From UBA5734 sp964528645 (GTDB lineage Bacteria > Bacillota > Clostridia > Saccharofermentanales > UBA5734): 64,000 bases of DNA. The translations under genes were made by a program, and so were the position numbers. Under the pieces are notes generated by a model that saw nothing but the letters and a program-made list of their open reading frames with translations, was not told the origin of the DNA and ran no database searches. Numbering within the stretch: the stretch's first letter is position 1; every line of letters starts with the position of its first letter. The stretch is taken from contig CAZGSR010000001.1 of assembly GCA_964528645.1 (NCBI GenBank), positions 34,176 to 98,175 on the forward strand. The letters run 5' to 3'. Below, in pieces: positions 26,189 through 34,145 of the stretch.

Positions 26189-27514
26189 TCACGACATTGC
26201 CAGCAGTGCCAGGATGTTGTCTCGAGCGGTCATGGTGACCACCCCCTGGCTGTCCTGGCGGAAAACGGCATCCAGAACCGAACTGGTCGGACTGGTGGCC
26301 CGATGCCAGCTGAGGCGTTCCACAGCTTGCCGGTAGAGCGGTTCATGCCCGGCGATGCGGGCGATCCTGGCGGTCAAGGCCAGGCCGGCCAGGGATTCCT
26401 CGGCTGTGCTGGGCTGCCCTTGGGTGATGTGATAGGTCGTATACAGGACATTGTCGTTCAGCAGATGTTCCAGGAGCCAGCTCAGGGTTCGTGGGTCGAG
26501 CTGGCCGATTTCAGCCAGATGCAGCGCACAGGCCAGGGACTCCTGCAGGTCGATCACAGGCGTGGGGCGGATGAACCGGACATAGCCTTGCTGGCTGGTC
26601 GCAAAGCCATACGCATACAATGGCAGCGCTTCACTGATCAGGCCTTCCTGGACCAGAGATACGGCTTCAGCATAGCGACTGTCCAGAGCCGGATCCAGTT
26701 CGGCCAGCGCCTTTAATGCGATCAGGTCGAGGGCAGCCAGACGGATCACTGGATCACCGGCATAGCTTGCCGCTTCTTGTTCTGTTGCGGGATCCGGCCG
26801 CGGTGTCGGTGTGGCAGCTGGGTCTTGTGTCGGAGCGGATGTCGGAATGGCAACCAGCCGATCTGGTGTCAAACCCGTGCCGATGACCTGGGTCAGGACA
26901 CCAGCCAGACCGGTCTCCTCCTGGTTGAGCGAATCACTGGGCCACTTGGCATACGCTAAAGCCAGGACTCTCAGATAGAGCAGCGAATCCGGCCATGACT
27001 CAGAATCATCCGCAGCAGGTTCGAGTCGGGCGTCCGAGTCCAGGCGGGTCATCATCTCCATCGAATCATCCCCGACTTTGTTTCGCACGGGATAGACCAG
27101 GCCTCGCGGACTCAGGAAATACGTCCGGAACTGCTTGTTCCATTGGTCAAAGGAAGTTTTTCTTCCTTGTTCGGCCAGCCAGAATCCATAGAGCAGCTGG
27201 TCCTGGGCAATCCATTCACCCGACCACTGGGCCGGGAGGCCGAGCTCAGTGTTAGCCTGTTGATACCACGATACGAAACCCACATCGGTCATTAAGATGT
27301 TCTGCAGACGGACTTCGATCTTTTTGACCTCTTCTGGCTGGATGGTTGCGGCAAACGAAGCTGCAGCCTGCGATCCAGGTACGGTGAAGGGCCGGCTTGG
27401 TGGCGCAGATAACCGAAACCACACCAGCGTTCCTGCTGCGGCCAGCAGCAGGAACAACACGATGAACAGCCATTTGGCTTTTCCGGGGTGATTGCTTGAT
27501 CCGATCGTTGCCAT
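26189..27514 (-). CDS. Membrane-anchored extracellular protein, function unknown
   Basis: The 441-residue product has one N-terminal membrane segment (about residues 15-32) with a lysine before it, so it is probably anchored outside the cell. A Thr/Pro/Asp-rich linker lies near residues 215-240. The rest is helical with repeated Trp/Tyr/Leu patches (GEWIAQDQLLYGFWLAEQGRKTSF, YLSPRGLVYPVRNK-like text), reminiscent of alpha-barrel glycosidases, but I see no catalytic signature and do not claim one. The ATG at 27512-27514 has no clear RBS. The gene is divergent from tmcAL, with both -10 boxes very close to the start codons. Confidence 0.6.
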   Translation of the reverse strand: MATIGSSNHPGKAKWLFIVLFLLLAAAGTLVWFRLSAPPSRPFTVPGSQAAASFAATIQPEEVKKIEVRLQNILMTDVGFVSWYQQANTELGLPAQWSGEWIAQDQLLYGFWLAEQGRKTSFDQWNKQFRTYFLSPRGLVYPVRNKVGDDSMEMMTRLDSDARLEPAADDSESWPDSLLYLRVLALAYAKWPSDSLNQEETGLAGVLTQVIGTGLTPDRLVAIPTSAPTQDPAATPTPRPDPATEQEAASYAGDPVIRLAALDLIALKALAELDPALDSRYAEAVSLVQEGLISEALPLYAYGFATSQQGYVRFIRPTPVIDLQESLACALHLAEIGQLDPRTLSWLLEHLLNDNVLYTTYHITQGQPSTAEESLAGLALTARIARIAGHEPLYRQAVERLSWHRATSPTSSVLDAVFRQDSQGVVTMTARDNILALLAMS

Positions 27515-27522
27515 ATGCCGCC

Positions 27523-27555
27523 ATCATAGCAGAATCGCTCCGCCACTGCTATAAT
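27523..27555. promoter_or_regulatory. Divergent -10 elements close to both start codons
   Basis: TATGAT on minus (27523-27528) and TATAAT on plus (27550-27555) face away from each other across 21 bases. The minus start codon is 8 bases beyond its -10 and the plus start codon 9 bases beyond its own, so predicted transcripts would have leaders of only a few bases. Neither start has a convincing RBS. Confidence 0.45.
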
Positions 27556-27564
27556 CGTCCACAT

Positions 27565-28836
27565 ATGAAAACAGCTGGAATCATCGTTGAATACAATCCC
27601 TTGCACAATGGCCATGCCTGGCAGCTGCAAAAGGTCAAAGAGACCTTGGGCAAAGACACTGCTATTGTCGTTGTCATGAGTGGGCCCTTCACACAGAGGG
27701 GTGAACCAGCCGTGCTCGACAAGTGGACACGTGCCCGTATGGCCCTGGCCTGCGGTGCGAGCCTGGTCCTGGAGTTGCCTGTGCCTTATGCCACGGCCAG
27801 CGCCGAGCGTTTTGCCTTTGGTGGCGTCCAAGTCCTGGCAGCCACCGGCATTACGAAGACCCTTGTTTTTGGCAGCGAACATGGTGCCTTGCCTGACCTG
27901 ATGGACCTGGCCAGTCTCCTGGCCGATGAAACACCGGCTTTTAAAACCGCCCTGCAAGGCTACCTTGAGACAGGCCTGTCTTTTGCCGCAGCACGGCAAC
28001 TGGCCGTTGCCGCCCAGCTGGGTGACAACCAGAAGGCAGCCCTGCTCAAAAGCTCCAATAACATTCTGGGTATTGAATATCTGAAAGCCATCTTGCGCCT
28101 GCCAGCGAAAAAGCGCCTCGAGCCAATAACCTTCCAGCGCCAGGGTCAGGGGTATCTGGATCCCTCCCCTGCGTCACACTTTGCCAGTGCCACGGCCATC
28201 CGGCAGGTGATTGCCAGCGGCAGGGACAATCCAGCGTTTTTGCTCCAGCACTTGGCTCATGCCATGCCGCCCGAGGCACTGGGCATCCTGCTGGAGGCAG
28301 TTGCCCAACATACAGGCCTGGTCTTGCACGAAGATCTGGCGGTTCCACTCCTGGCTTTGCTCCGGACACGGAAACCCGAGGACCTATACCCTTATCCGGG
28401 CATGGGCGAGGGCCTTGCCCAGCGCCTGCACGAATTCGCCCGCCGGCCAGAAGGTCAAGACAATGGGGAAAACCGTCTCAGCCAGCTGGTCGAATCTGCC
28501 ATGAGCCGGCGCCTGCCGCGAACCCGAGTCCAGCGCGCATTGCTGAATCTGCTTTTGAACCTGACAGCCTCTGATCTCGAGCAATTCGACGCCGCAGGTG
28601 GTCCCGCCTACATCCGGGTCCTGGGTTTTGACAAGAGTGGCCGCTACTTGTTGAAACTGATGCGCCAGAAGGCCAGTTTGCCGCTCATCACCCGCGGTTC
28701 GGATTTCCACGAGCACTTGAATGACCTCAATCTGCAGCGCCAGGCTCAGTTTGACCTGGCCGGCACCGACCTCTGGTCGATCCTGGCCGGATCGAGTTCC
28801 GGTGCCGATTTTGACAGGCCTGTTGTCATTCGCTAA
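27565..28836 (+). CDS. tmcAL: tRNA(Met) cytidine acetate ligase
   Basis: Activates acetate with ATP and acetylates the wobble cytidine of elongator tRNA-Met. The 423-residue product starts MKTAGIIVEYNPLHNGH with the HxGH nucleotidyltransferase motif (H14-H17), then VVMSGPFTQRGEPA and SNNILGIEYLKA, as in Bacillus TmcAL. The ATG at 27565 fits the family start; an in-frame extension to 27496 lies within the divergent gene. No RBS is seen. A promoter for tyrS lies within its last 30 bases. Confidence 0.93.
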   Translation: MKTAGIIVEYNPLHNGHAWQLQKVKETLGKDTAIVVVMSGPFTQRGEPAVLDKWTRARMALACGASLVLELPVPYATASAERFAFGGVQVLAATGITKTLVFGSEHGALPDLMDLASLLADETPAFKTALQGYLETGLSFAAARQLAVAAQLGDNQKAALLKSSNNILGIEYLKAILRLPAKKRLEPITFQRQGQGYLDPSPASHFASATAIRQVIASGRDNPAFLLQHLAHAMPPEALGILLEAVAQHTGLVLHEDLAVPLLALLRTRKPEDLYPYPGMGEGLAQRLHEFARRPEGQDNGENRLSQLVESAMSRRLPRTRVQRALLNLLLNLTASDLEQFDAAGGPAYIRVLGFDKSGRYLLKLMRQKASLPLITRGSDFHEHLNDLNLQRQAQFDLAGTDLWSILAGSSSGADFDRPVVIR

Positions 28837-28839
28837 AAT
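28811..28839 (+). promoter_or_regulatory. Predicted promoter of tyrS
   Basis: TTGACA (28811-28816), 17-base spacer, TAAAAT (28834-28839), nearly consensus, within the 3' end of tmcAL. The predicted leader is about 65 bases, too short for a T-box. Confidence 0.7.
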
Positions 28840-28910
28840 CCACACGTGCCCACGATTTGAAACAGGGCTAAAATCAATTTATCGTCACATCAGAAAGTGA
28901 GTGTTGCCCC

Positions 28911-30143
28911 ATGTCAAACCAGAACGTTTATGATCTGCTCAAAGACCGCGGCTACCTGGCCCAGGTCACACACGAGACGGAAGTCCGCGAATTGCTGGGC
29001 AAGCCGGGGGTGACATTCTATATCGGCTTTGATCCGACCGCAGATAGCCTCCATGTCGGCCATTTCGTCCAGATGATGGTCATGGCCCATATGCAGAAAG
29101 CCGGTCATCGTCCGATTGCCCTGATCGGGGGTGGAACGGCCATGATCGGTGATCCATCCGGGCGCTCGGATTTGCGTCAGATCATGACAACAGAAACCAT
29201 CCAGCATAATGGGGACCGTTTCAAAGAGCAGATGAAGATCCTGATTGATTTTTCTGATGGCAAGGCCCTGATGATCAACAACGCTGATTGGCTGTTGAAG
29301 CTCAATTATGTCGATTTCCTGCGTGACATCGGACCCCATTTTTCGGTCAACCGCATGCTGACAGCAGAATGCTACAAGAACCGCATGGAACAGGGCCTGA
29401 CGTTCCTTGAATTTAACTACATGCTGATGCAGTCTTATGATTTCCTGGTCCTGTATCGCCAGCACCAGTGCCAGATGCAACTGGGTGGGGACGACCAGTG
29501 GTCCAACATCCTCGGCGGTGTCGACCTGATCCGCCGGAAAGACCAGGGCGCGGCTTTTGGCATGACTTTCCGTCTCCTGACCACCAGTGCCGGTACCAAG
29601 ATGGGCAAGACAGCCAAGGGCGCGGTCTGGCTCGACCCTGTCAAGACCAGCCCATTCGAATTCTACCAGTACTGGCGCAATATCGATGACGCCGATGTCA
29701 TGAATTGTCTCAAGCTCCTGACCTTCCTGCCACTCGATGAGATTGCCGAGTATGCCCGGCTCCAGGATGCCGCGATCAACGAAGCCAAGAAACGGCTTGC
29801 CCTGGAAGTGACCACCATCGTCCATGGGGCTGAAGCAGCAGCCGCTGCCCGGTCCCAGGCGGAAGACCTGTTTGAAAAAGGAGGGCGTTCGGAGCAGATG
29901 GCCAGCACCGTTTTAGCCCAGGCTGACCTGGAAGCGGGACTCCCCTTGCTGGATGCGCTGCTCATGGCCAAGCTGATCCCATCCAAAGGCGAAGGCAGAC
30001 GACTCGTTGCCCAGGGCGGTATCACCCTGAACGATGCTGTGATCACCGATTTTGCCCGGCTTCTGATTCCTGATGATTTTGGAGCCGGTGAAGCCATCGT
30101 GCGCAAGGGCAAGAAAACCTACCATCGCTTCACCATTTCCTGA
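28911..30143 (+). CDS. tyrS: Tyrosyl-tRNA synthetase
   Basis: Charges tRNA-Tyr. The 410-residue class I enzyme has HVGH at residues 48-51 in place of HIGH, a KMSKS-type KMGKT at 230-234, and a C-terminal S4 domain (LIPSKGEGRRLVAQGGITLND). YIGFDPTADSLHVGH and the LGGDDQWSNI site for tyrosine are standard. It has its own promoter and is closed by a terminator at 30176-30205. Confidence 0.97.
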   Translation: MSNQNVYDLLKDRGYLAQVTHETEVRELLGKPGVTFYIGFDPTADSLHVGHFVQMMVMAHMQKAGHRPIALIGGGTAMIGDPSGRSDLRQIMTTETIQHNGDRFKEQMKILIDFSDGKALMINNADWLLKLNYVDFLRDIGPHFSVNRMLTAECYKNRMEQGLTFLEFNYMLMQSYDFLVLYRQHQCQMQLGGDDQWSNILGGVDLIRRKDQGAAFGMTFRLLTTSAGTKMGKTAKGAVWLDPVKTSPFEFYQYWRNIDDADVMNCLKLLTFLPLDEIAEYARLQDAAINEAKKRLALEVTTIVHGAEAAAAARSQAEDLFEKGGRSEQMASTVLAQADLEAGLPLLDALLMAKLIPSKGEGRRLVAQGGITLNDAVITDFARLLIPDDFGAGEAIVRKGKKTYHRFTIS

Positions 30144-30175
30144 TCTCACTGGTGCGACCGGAATCACTAAATATC

Positions 30176-30205
30176 GGGCCGAGGCTACTGCCCCGGCCCT
30201 TTTTT
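30176..30205 (+). terminator. Intrinsic terminator of tyrS
   Basis: GGGCCG (30176-30181) pairs with CGGCCC (30194-30199), followed by six T residues. Confidence 0.85.
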
Positions 30206-30250
30206 CGCATGGAATACGACCCCTGCCCTCCCGGACAGCGCGCTGACATG

Positions 30251-30284
30251 AAAAAAGGGCGGCTTCTTTGATGAAGCAACCCTT
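30251..30284 (-). terminator. Intrinsic terminator of rpsT
   Basis: On the minus strand AAGGG-TT-GCTTC pairs with GAAGC-CG-CCCTT around a six-base loop, followed by a T-run (30256-30251). Confidence 0.85.
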
Positions 30285-30314
30285 CTTTGTCAAAATCAAG
30301 TGAGTGGAACCAAA

Positions 30315-30578
30315 TTATTTGCCCAGATTGTTCAGGGCCTTGGCCAGACGGGATTTCTTGCGGGCTACGGTATTCTTGTGCAGGTAGCCTTTGGCCGCGG
30401 CTTTGTCGAGTGTGGCCTGGGTCGATTGGATCATATCGGCAGCACCTTCCACAGAAGAGGCCACAGCGGCTTTGGTCTTCTTGACGGCTGTGCGAATCTC
30501 GCTTTTCTTGATCTTGTTGGCAGCGGTCTTTTTGGCGATAACCTTGACGCGCTTGATGGCTGACTTGATATTCGGCAT
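30315..30578 (-). CDS. rpsT: 30S ribosomal protein S20
   Basis: An 87-residue, lysine-rich helical protein beginning MPNIKSAIKRVKVIAKKTAANK and ending KNTVARKKSRLAKALNNLGK, as in S20. The ATG follows GGGAGGTG. It is a single-gene unit with a promoter at 30635-30663 and a terminator at 30251-30284. Confidence 0.97.
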   Translation of the reverse strand: MPNIKSAIKRVKVIAKKTAANKIKKSEIRTAVKKTKAAVASSVEGAADMIQSTQATLDKAAAKGYLHKNTVARKKSRLAKALNNLGK

Positions 30579-30634
30579 GTCTTTTCACCTCCCGGGAAGA
30601 CGCAATGATTGCGTTTCGTTTTTTGCACTGATGT

Positions 30635-30663
30635 ATTCTAGCATGCAGATTACCCCTTGGCAA
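30635..30663 (-). promoter_or_regulatory. Predicted promoter of rpsT
   Basis: TTGCCA (30658-30663), 17-base spacer, TAGAAT (30635-30640) on the minus strand, giving a leader of about 50 bases. Confidence 0.65.
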
Positions 30664-30758
30664 GACTCTCCGTAACATAAAAAGATACCCAAGAGCGAAA
30701 AGCCGTGTTAAGATGGGAACAGATGAAAATCTATTTATCTGGAGGAAATAACACATTT

Positions 30759-32759
30759 ATGCCCGAAAATTCCAAATCGAAACCCAGCCGGCCGGCATCA
30801 AACGCCCCCGGATCTATTAAAGTTGAGCCACGTGCCAAGCAGGCCACAGGAACCCAAAATCAGCGTACTGGCAAGAAACCTGCGCCCGTGCAGGGACAAA
30901 CCAGGCAGAAAAATGCGCCGAAGCCTTTGGTTCCCGGAACACAGGTGCAGCGGCCCCGCGCAGAGGGCAAGCCCGTTGCCGGACAACAGCAGCGTGCACA
31001 ACGTCCAGCTGCCAGCGCGCACAAACCAGCTTCCCCCCACAAGGCCAGGCTGGCACCAGGCCAACAGCCCACTGGGCACCAGCGCCCTGCCACATCGCGC
31101 CTGAAAGTCATCCCCCTGGGTGGCATGCGCGAGATCGGCAAGAACATGACTGTTTATGAGTACGGCGACGACATGATCATTGTCGATTGTGGCATCGCCT
31201 TCCCAGCTGAAGACATGCCCGGCATTGATGTTGTCATTCCGGATTTCTCCTATGTCATCAACAATCGCCAGAAACTCAAGGGCATCTTCATCACCCATGG
31301 ACACGAAGACCACATCGGTGCCTTGCCCTATCTCCTGAAAGACATTAAAGTCCCGGTCTATGCCAATCACCTGACCATTGAGCTGATCAGCCGCAAAATC
31401 GAAGATCGCGGCACAGGGGTCAAAAATGCCCAGCTGATCAAAGTCAGTGATGGCGATGTGATCGGTGTTGGCAATTTCTCAGTCGAATTCATCCATGTCA
31501 ACCACAGCATTGAGGATGCCAATGCCCTGGCCATCCGGACGCCTGCCGGCATCATCTACCATTCCGGCGATTTCAAGATCGACCATACCCCGATCCATGG
31601 CAAACCCATGGACCTGACCCGGATCGGTGCGATCGGCGACGAAGGTGTCTTGCTGATGGTCTGTGAAAGCACCAACATCGAGAAAAAGGGCTACACGCCA
31701 TCTGAGCGCAAGGTCGGTGATTCACTGGCCGAGCTATTCGGTAAAGCCGAGGGCCGCATCTTTGTCACCACCTTCTCTTCCAACGTTTCGCGCGTCCAGC
31801 AGATCTTCACGGCTGCCGAGCGCTACAACCGCAAGGTCGCCCTGATCGGCCGCAGCATGGTCAATGTCTTTGACGCGGCCAACTCGCTCGGCTACATCGA
31901 CATGCAGCCGGACACGCTGATCGATGTCAACCAGATCGACCGCTATCCGGCCGACAAGCTGGTCCTGATCACAACCGGCAGCCAGGGCGAACCGATGTCA
32001 GCCCTGACCCGGATGGCTTTCTCGGAACATCGCTCCGTAGAAATCGTTCCAGGGGATACCGTGATCCTCTCCTCCTCCGCGATTCCCGGCAATGAGAAAT
32101 CAGTCTACCGGGTCATCAACGAGCTGTATCGTCGCGGTGCCCACGTCATTTATGAATCCTTGTCCGAAATCCATGTTTCAGGCCATGCCTACCAGGAAGA
32201 ACTCAAACTGCTGCACAATCTGGTCCGCCCCCGCTACTTTGTTCCGGCTCATGGCGAATACCGGCATCTGTACCGGCATGCCGAGCTGGCCAACCAGCTG
32301 GGCAGCCCATGGGAGAGTATCTTCGTCCTGGGCAACGGAGACATCTTTGAGTTCGAACCCATCGAGCAGAAGGCTGACATCAGCGGATTTATCCAGGCAG
32401 AAGGCGTCCTGATCGATGGCTCGAGTGCTGGCTACATCGACAACCTCGTCTTGAAGGACCGCCGCCTGCTGTCAGATGACGGTGTCGTGGCCATTTTCAT
32501 TGCGGTCGACGACAAGGCTAACACGCTCGTCGGCCAGCCTGACATCCAGACCCGCGGTTTCATGTACGAAAGTGAAAGTGAACGCGTCATCCTGGAAACC
32601 CAGAAAAAAATCGCTGCCTTTGCCCGCAAAGCCGACCAGGCCAGCAAACCTCTGGCCGCCATGCTGGCGAGCAACCACCTCAAGGACCAGCTCAGGGACT
32701 TGCTTTTTGAGCGCACCCGCCGTCGTCCTGTGATCCTGGTTTCAGTGCTGACCGTCTGA
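30759..32759 (+). CDS. rnj: Ribonuclease J with long disordered N-terminal extension
   Basis: Metallo-beta-lactamase/beta-CASP ribonuclease with 5'-exo and endo activity in mRNA turnover and rRNA maturation. The catalytic core starts near residue 114 (RLKVIPLGGMREIGKNM), with the metal motif HGHEDH at 180-185, a HSGDFKIDHTP region and the C-terminal domain to residue 666. Residues 1-113 are rich in Lys, Arg, Gln, Pro and Ala and predicted disordered; usual RNase J is 550-560 residues. The ATG at 30759 has GGAGG at 30741-30745, a long 13-base gap; no in-frame alternative start lies between. The 3' end overlaps the convergent araC-type gene by 18 bases. Confidence 0.95.
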   Translation: MPENSKSKPSRPASNAPGSIKVEPRAKQATGTQNQRTGKKPAPVQGQTRQKNAPKPLVPGTQVQRPRAEGKPVAGQQQRAQRPAASAHKPASPHKARLAPGQQPTGHQRPATSRLKVIPLGGMREIGKNMTVYEYGDDMIIVDCGIAFPAEDMPGIDVVIPDFSYVINNRQKLKGIFITHGHEDHIGALPYLLKDIKVPVYANHLTIELISRKIEDRGTGVKNAQLIKVSDGDVIGVGNFSVEFIHVNHSIEDANALAIRTPAGIIYHSGDFKIDHTPIHGKPMDLTRIGAIGDEGVLLMVCESTNIEKKGYTPSERKVGDSLAELFGKAEGRIFVTTFSSNVSRVQQIFTAAERYNRKVALIGRSMVNVFDAANSLGYIDMQPDTLIDVNQIDRYPADKLVLITTGSQGEPMSALTRMAFSEHRSVEIVPGDTVILSSSAIPGNEKSVYRVINELYRRGAHVIYESLSEIHVSGHAYQEELKLLHNLVRPRYFVPAHGEYRHLYRHAELANQLGSPWESIFVLGNGDIFEFEPIEQKADISGFIQAEGVLIDGSSAGYIDNLVLKDRRLLSDDGVVAIFIAVDDKANTLVGQPDIQTRGFMYESESERVILETQKKIAAFARKADQASKPLAAMLASNHLKDQLRDLLFERTRRRPVILVSVLTV

Positions 32760-34127
32760 TGCTGCGCGACCGCGTGACTCCCGGAATTTCCCGGGGGTCA
32801 CGCCGGTCATTTTCTTGAAAACTTTCGAGAAATAACTCTGCCCGTCAAAACCAGCCTGGGACGCAATATCAACCAATGGCACACTGTCGTTGAGCAGGAG
32901 CTTCTTGGCAGCTTCGACCCGGACCTGGTTAACGTAGATGTTGAAATTAACCTTCATTTCATCTTTGAAAATCCGGCTGAAATACGCAGGGCTGAGATAG
33001 ACCAGTGCTGCGGTCTCTTCGAGTGTCACCTTGCGGGTGTAGTTTTTGCGGACATAGTCGACGGCCCGGTAGATCACATCGGCATGCTTGACGTGGGACA
33101 AATTGAACACCTGTTCACTGAATCGGTTCATGATGCCCGACAGCCAGAAGGCAATCTCATCGACATTGCGGAACGAATAGATCTTGCCCAGATAGGTGTA
33201 ATTCAAGCCGAAGATCTGGGCGGTGTCCGCACCACCCCGGATCGCAGCACGTGACAGGAGAACGACCAGTTCGACGACCCGGGCCCGCATGACTTCGATG
33301 CTGCCACTGCTGGAGAAAAAGATATGGCCCAGAATCTCGTTGAGGATTTGCCTCGCCCCAGCTTTGTCGCCAGCTTCGATCCGCTCCAGCAGCTGTTCTT
33401 CTTTGGCCATTGGATAATCGAGCAGTGCCGGGTCGACATAGGCGTAGTTTTTCAAAAAACTGATCTGCTCCCAGAGTTCCGCCTGTAGCTCTCCAGACTG
33501 GCGCTTTTCCTCCAGCCTGGCAAAGGTGTGGTCAGACAAACCTGCAGCCGTCCAGCAGAGCAGTTCACTGAGGCTATTGACCCGCTCGGTCGAGACCACG
33601 GGTATTTCTTTCAGTTTCTGCCACATGGTCTCCCTGGCCTGCTCTGGCCAGTCGAGCCTTTCCGCCAGGTCGTCAAACAAAAGATCTTCCGGATCGATCA
33701 GATGGACGGGGCCGCCGATCAGGGCACCCACAACTTGACCCTTCTGGATCACCGGGCTGGCCCAATGCGTGAGGCCCAAGGGGCAGAAATAAACATACTG
33801 GCCACCGAAACGTTCAGCCTGGTAACAGCCATAGAGATGGGCATTGCTGCACAATGAGACTGGGCTGGAATGATCATTGTCAGGCTGTGAGTGGTCCAGG
33901 TGTGCATGCTGCCAGTCCGGTCCCAGCTGGCCGGCCAGATCGCAAATGGCACCCTGGCCGGGGACAGGGCTGGTTTCGTACAAGGTCTCGCCGGTTGCAT
34001 CGATCACCCGGCAGCCGATCTGGCAAGCCAGGCTGAAATGGTCAGCAGCTTTGATGGCTTGTTCCAGATCGATCTGGGGCAAGCTTTCGCCTCCCGGCTG
34101 GATGACACCAGCGACGCATTCATCCAT
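32742..34127 (-). CDS. AraC-family regulator with N-terminal PocR domain
   Basis: A 461-residue transcription factor. The N-terminal half (about 20-180) matches the PocR sensory domain, with Cys residues in LCSNAHLYGCYQ and YFCPLGL and a GGPVHL turn; PocR domains bind small organic effectors. The C-terminus (about 355-455) has two helix-turn-helix motifs of AraC type (TLEETAALVYLSPAYFSRIFK and PLVDIASQAGFDGQSYFSKVFK). AGGGGG lies 9 bases before the ATG. It is 18 bases behind relA and so likely the third gene of recJ-relA-araC. Target genes and effector are unknown. Confidence 0.88.
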   Translation of the reverse strand: MDECVAGVIQPGGESLPQIDLEQAIKAADHFSLACQIGCRVIDATGETLYETSPVPGQGAICDLAGQLGPDWQHAHLDHSQPDNDHSSPVSLCSNAHLYGCYQAERFGGQYVYFCPLGLTHWASPVIQKGQVVGALIGGPVHLIDPEDLLFDDLAERLDWPEQARETMWQKLKEIPVVSTERVNSLSELLCWTAAGLSDHTFARLEEKRQSGELQAELWEQISFLKNYAYVDPALLDYPMAKEEQLLERIEAGDKAGARQILNEILGHIFFSSSGSIEVMRARVVELVVLLSRAAIRGGADTAQIFGLNYTYLGKIYSFRNVDEIAFWLSGIMNRFSEQVFNLSHVKHADVIYRAVDYVRKNYTRKVTLEETAALVYLSPAYFSRIFKDEMKVNFNIYVNQVRVEAAKKLLLNDSVPLVDIASQAGFDGQSYFSKVFKKMTGVTPGKFRESRGRAASDGQH

Positions 34128-34145
34128 GTTGGCTATCCCCCTTTA

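Noticed and set aside
28840..28910. T-box leader for tyrS, proS, alaS or serC
   Set aside because: The leaders are too short and no T-box sequence AGGGTGG-type core was seen in front of any of them.
28914..29825. Minus-strand frame of 303 codons opposite tyrS
   Set aside because: Shadow of the synthetase; codon-bias artefact.
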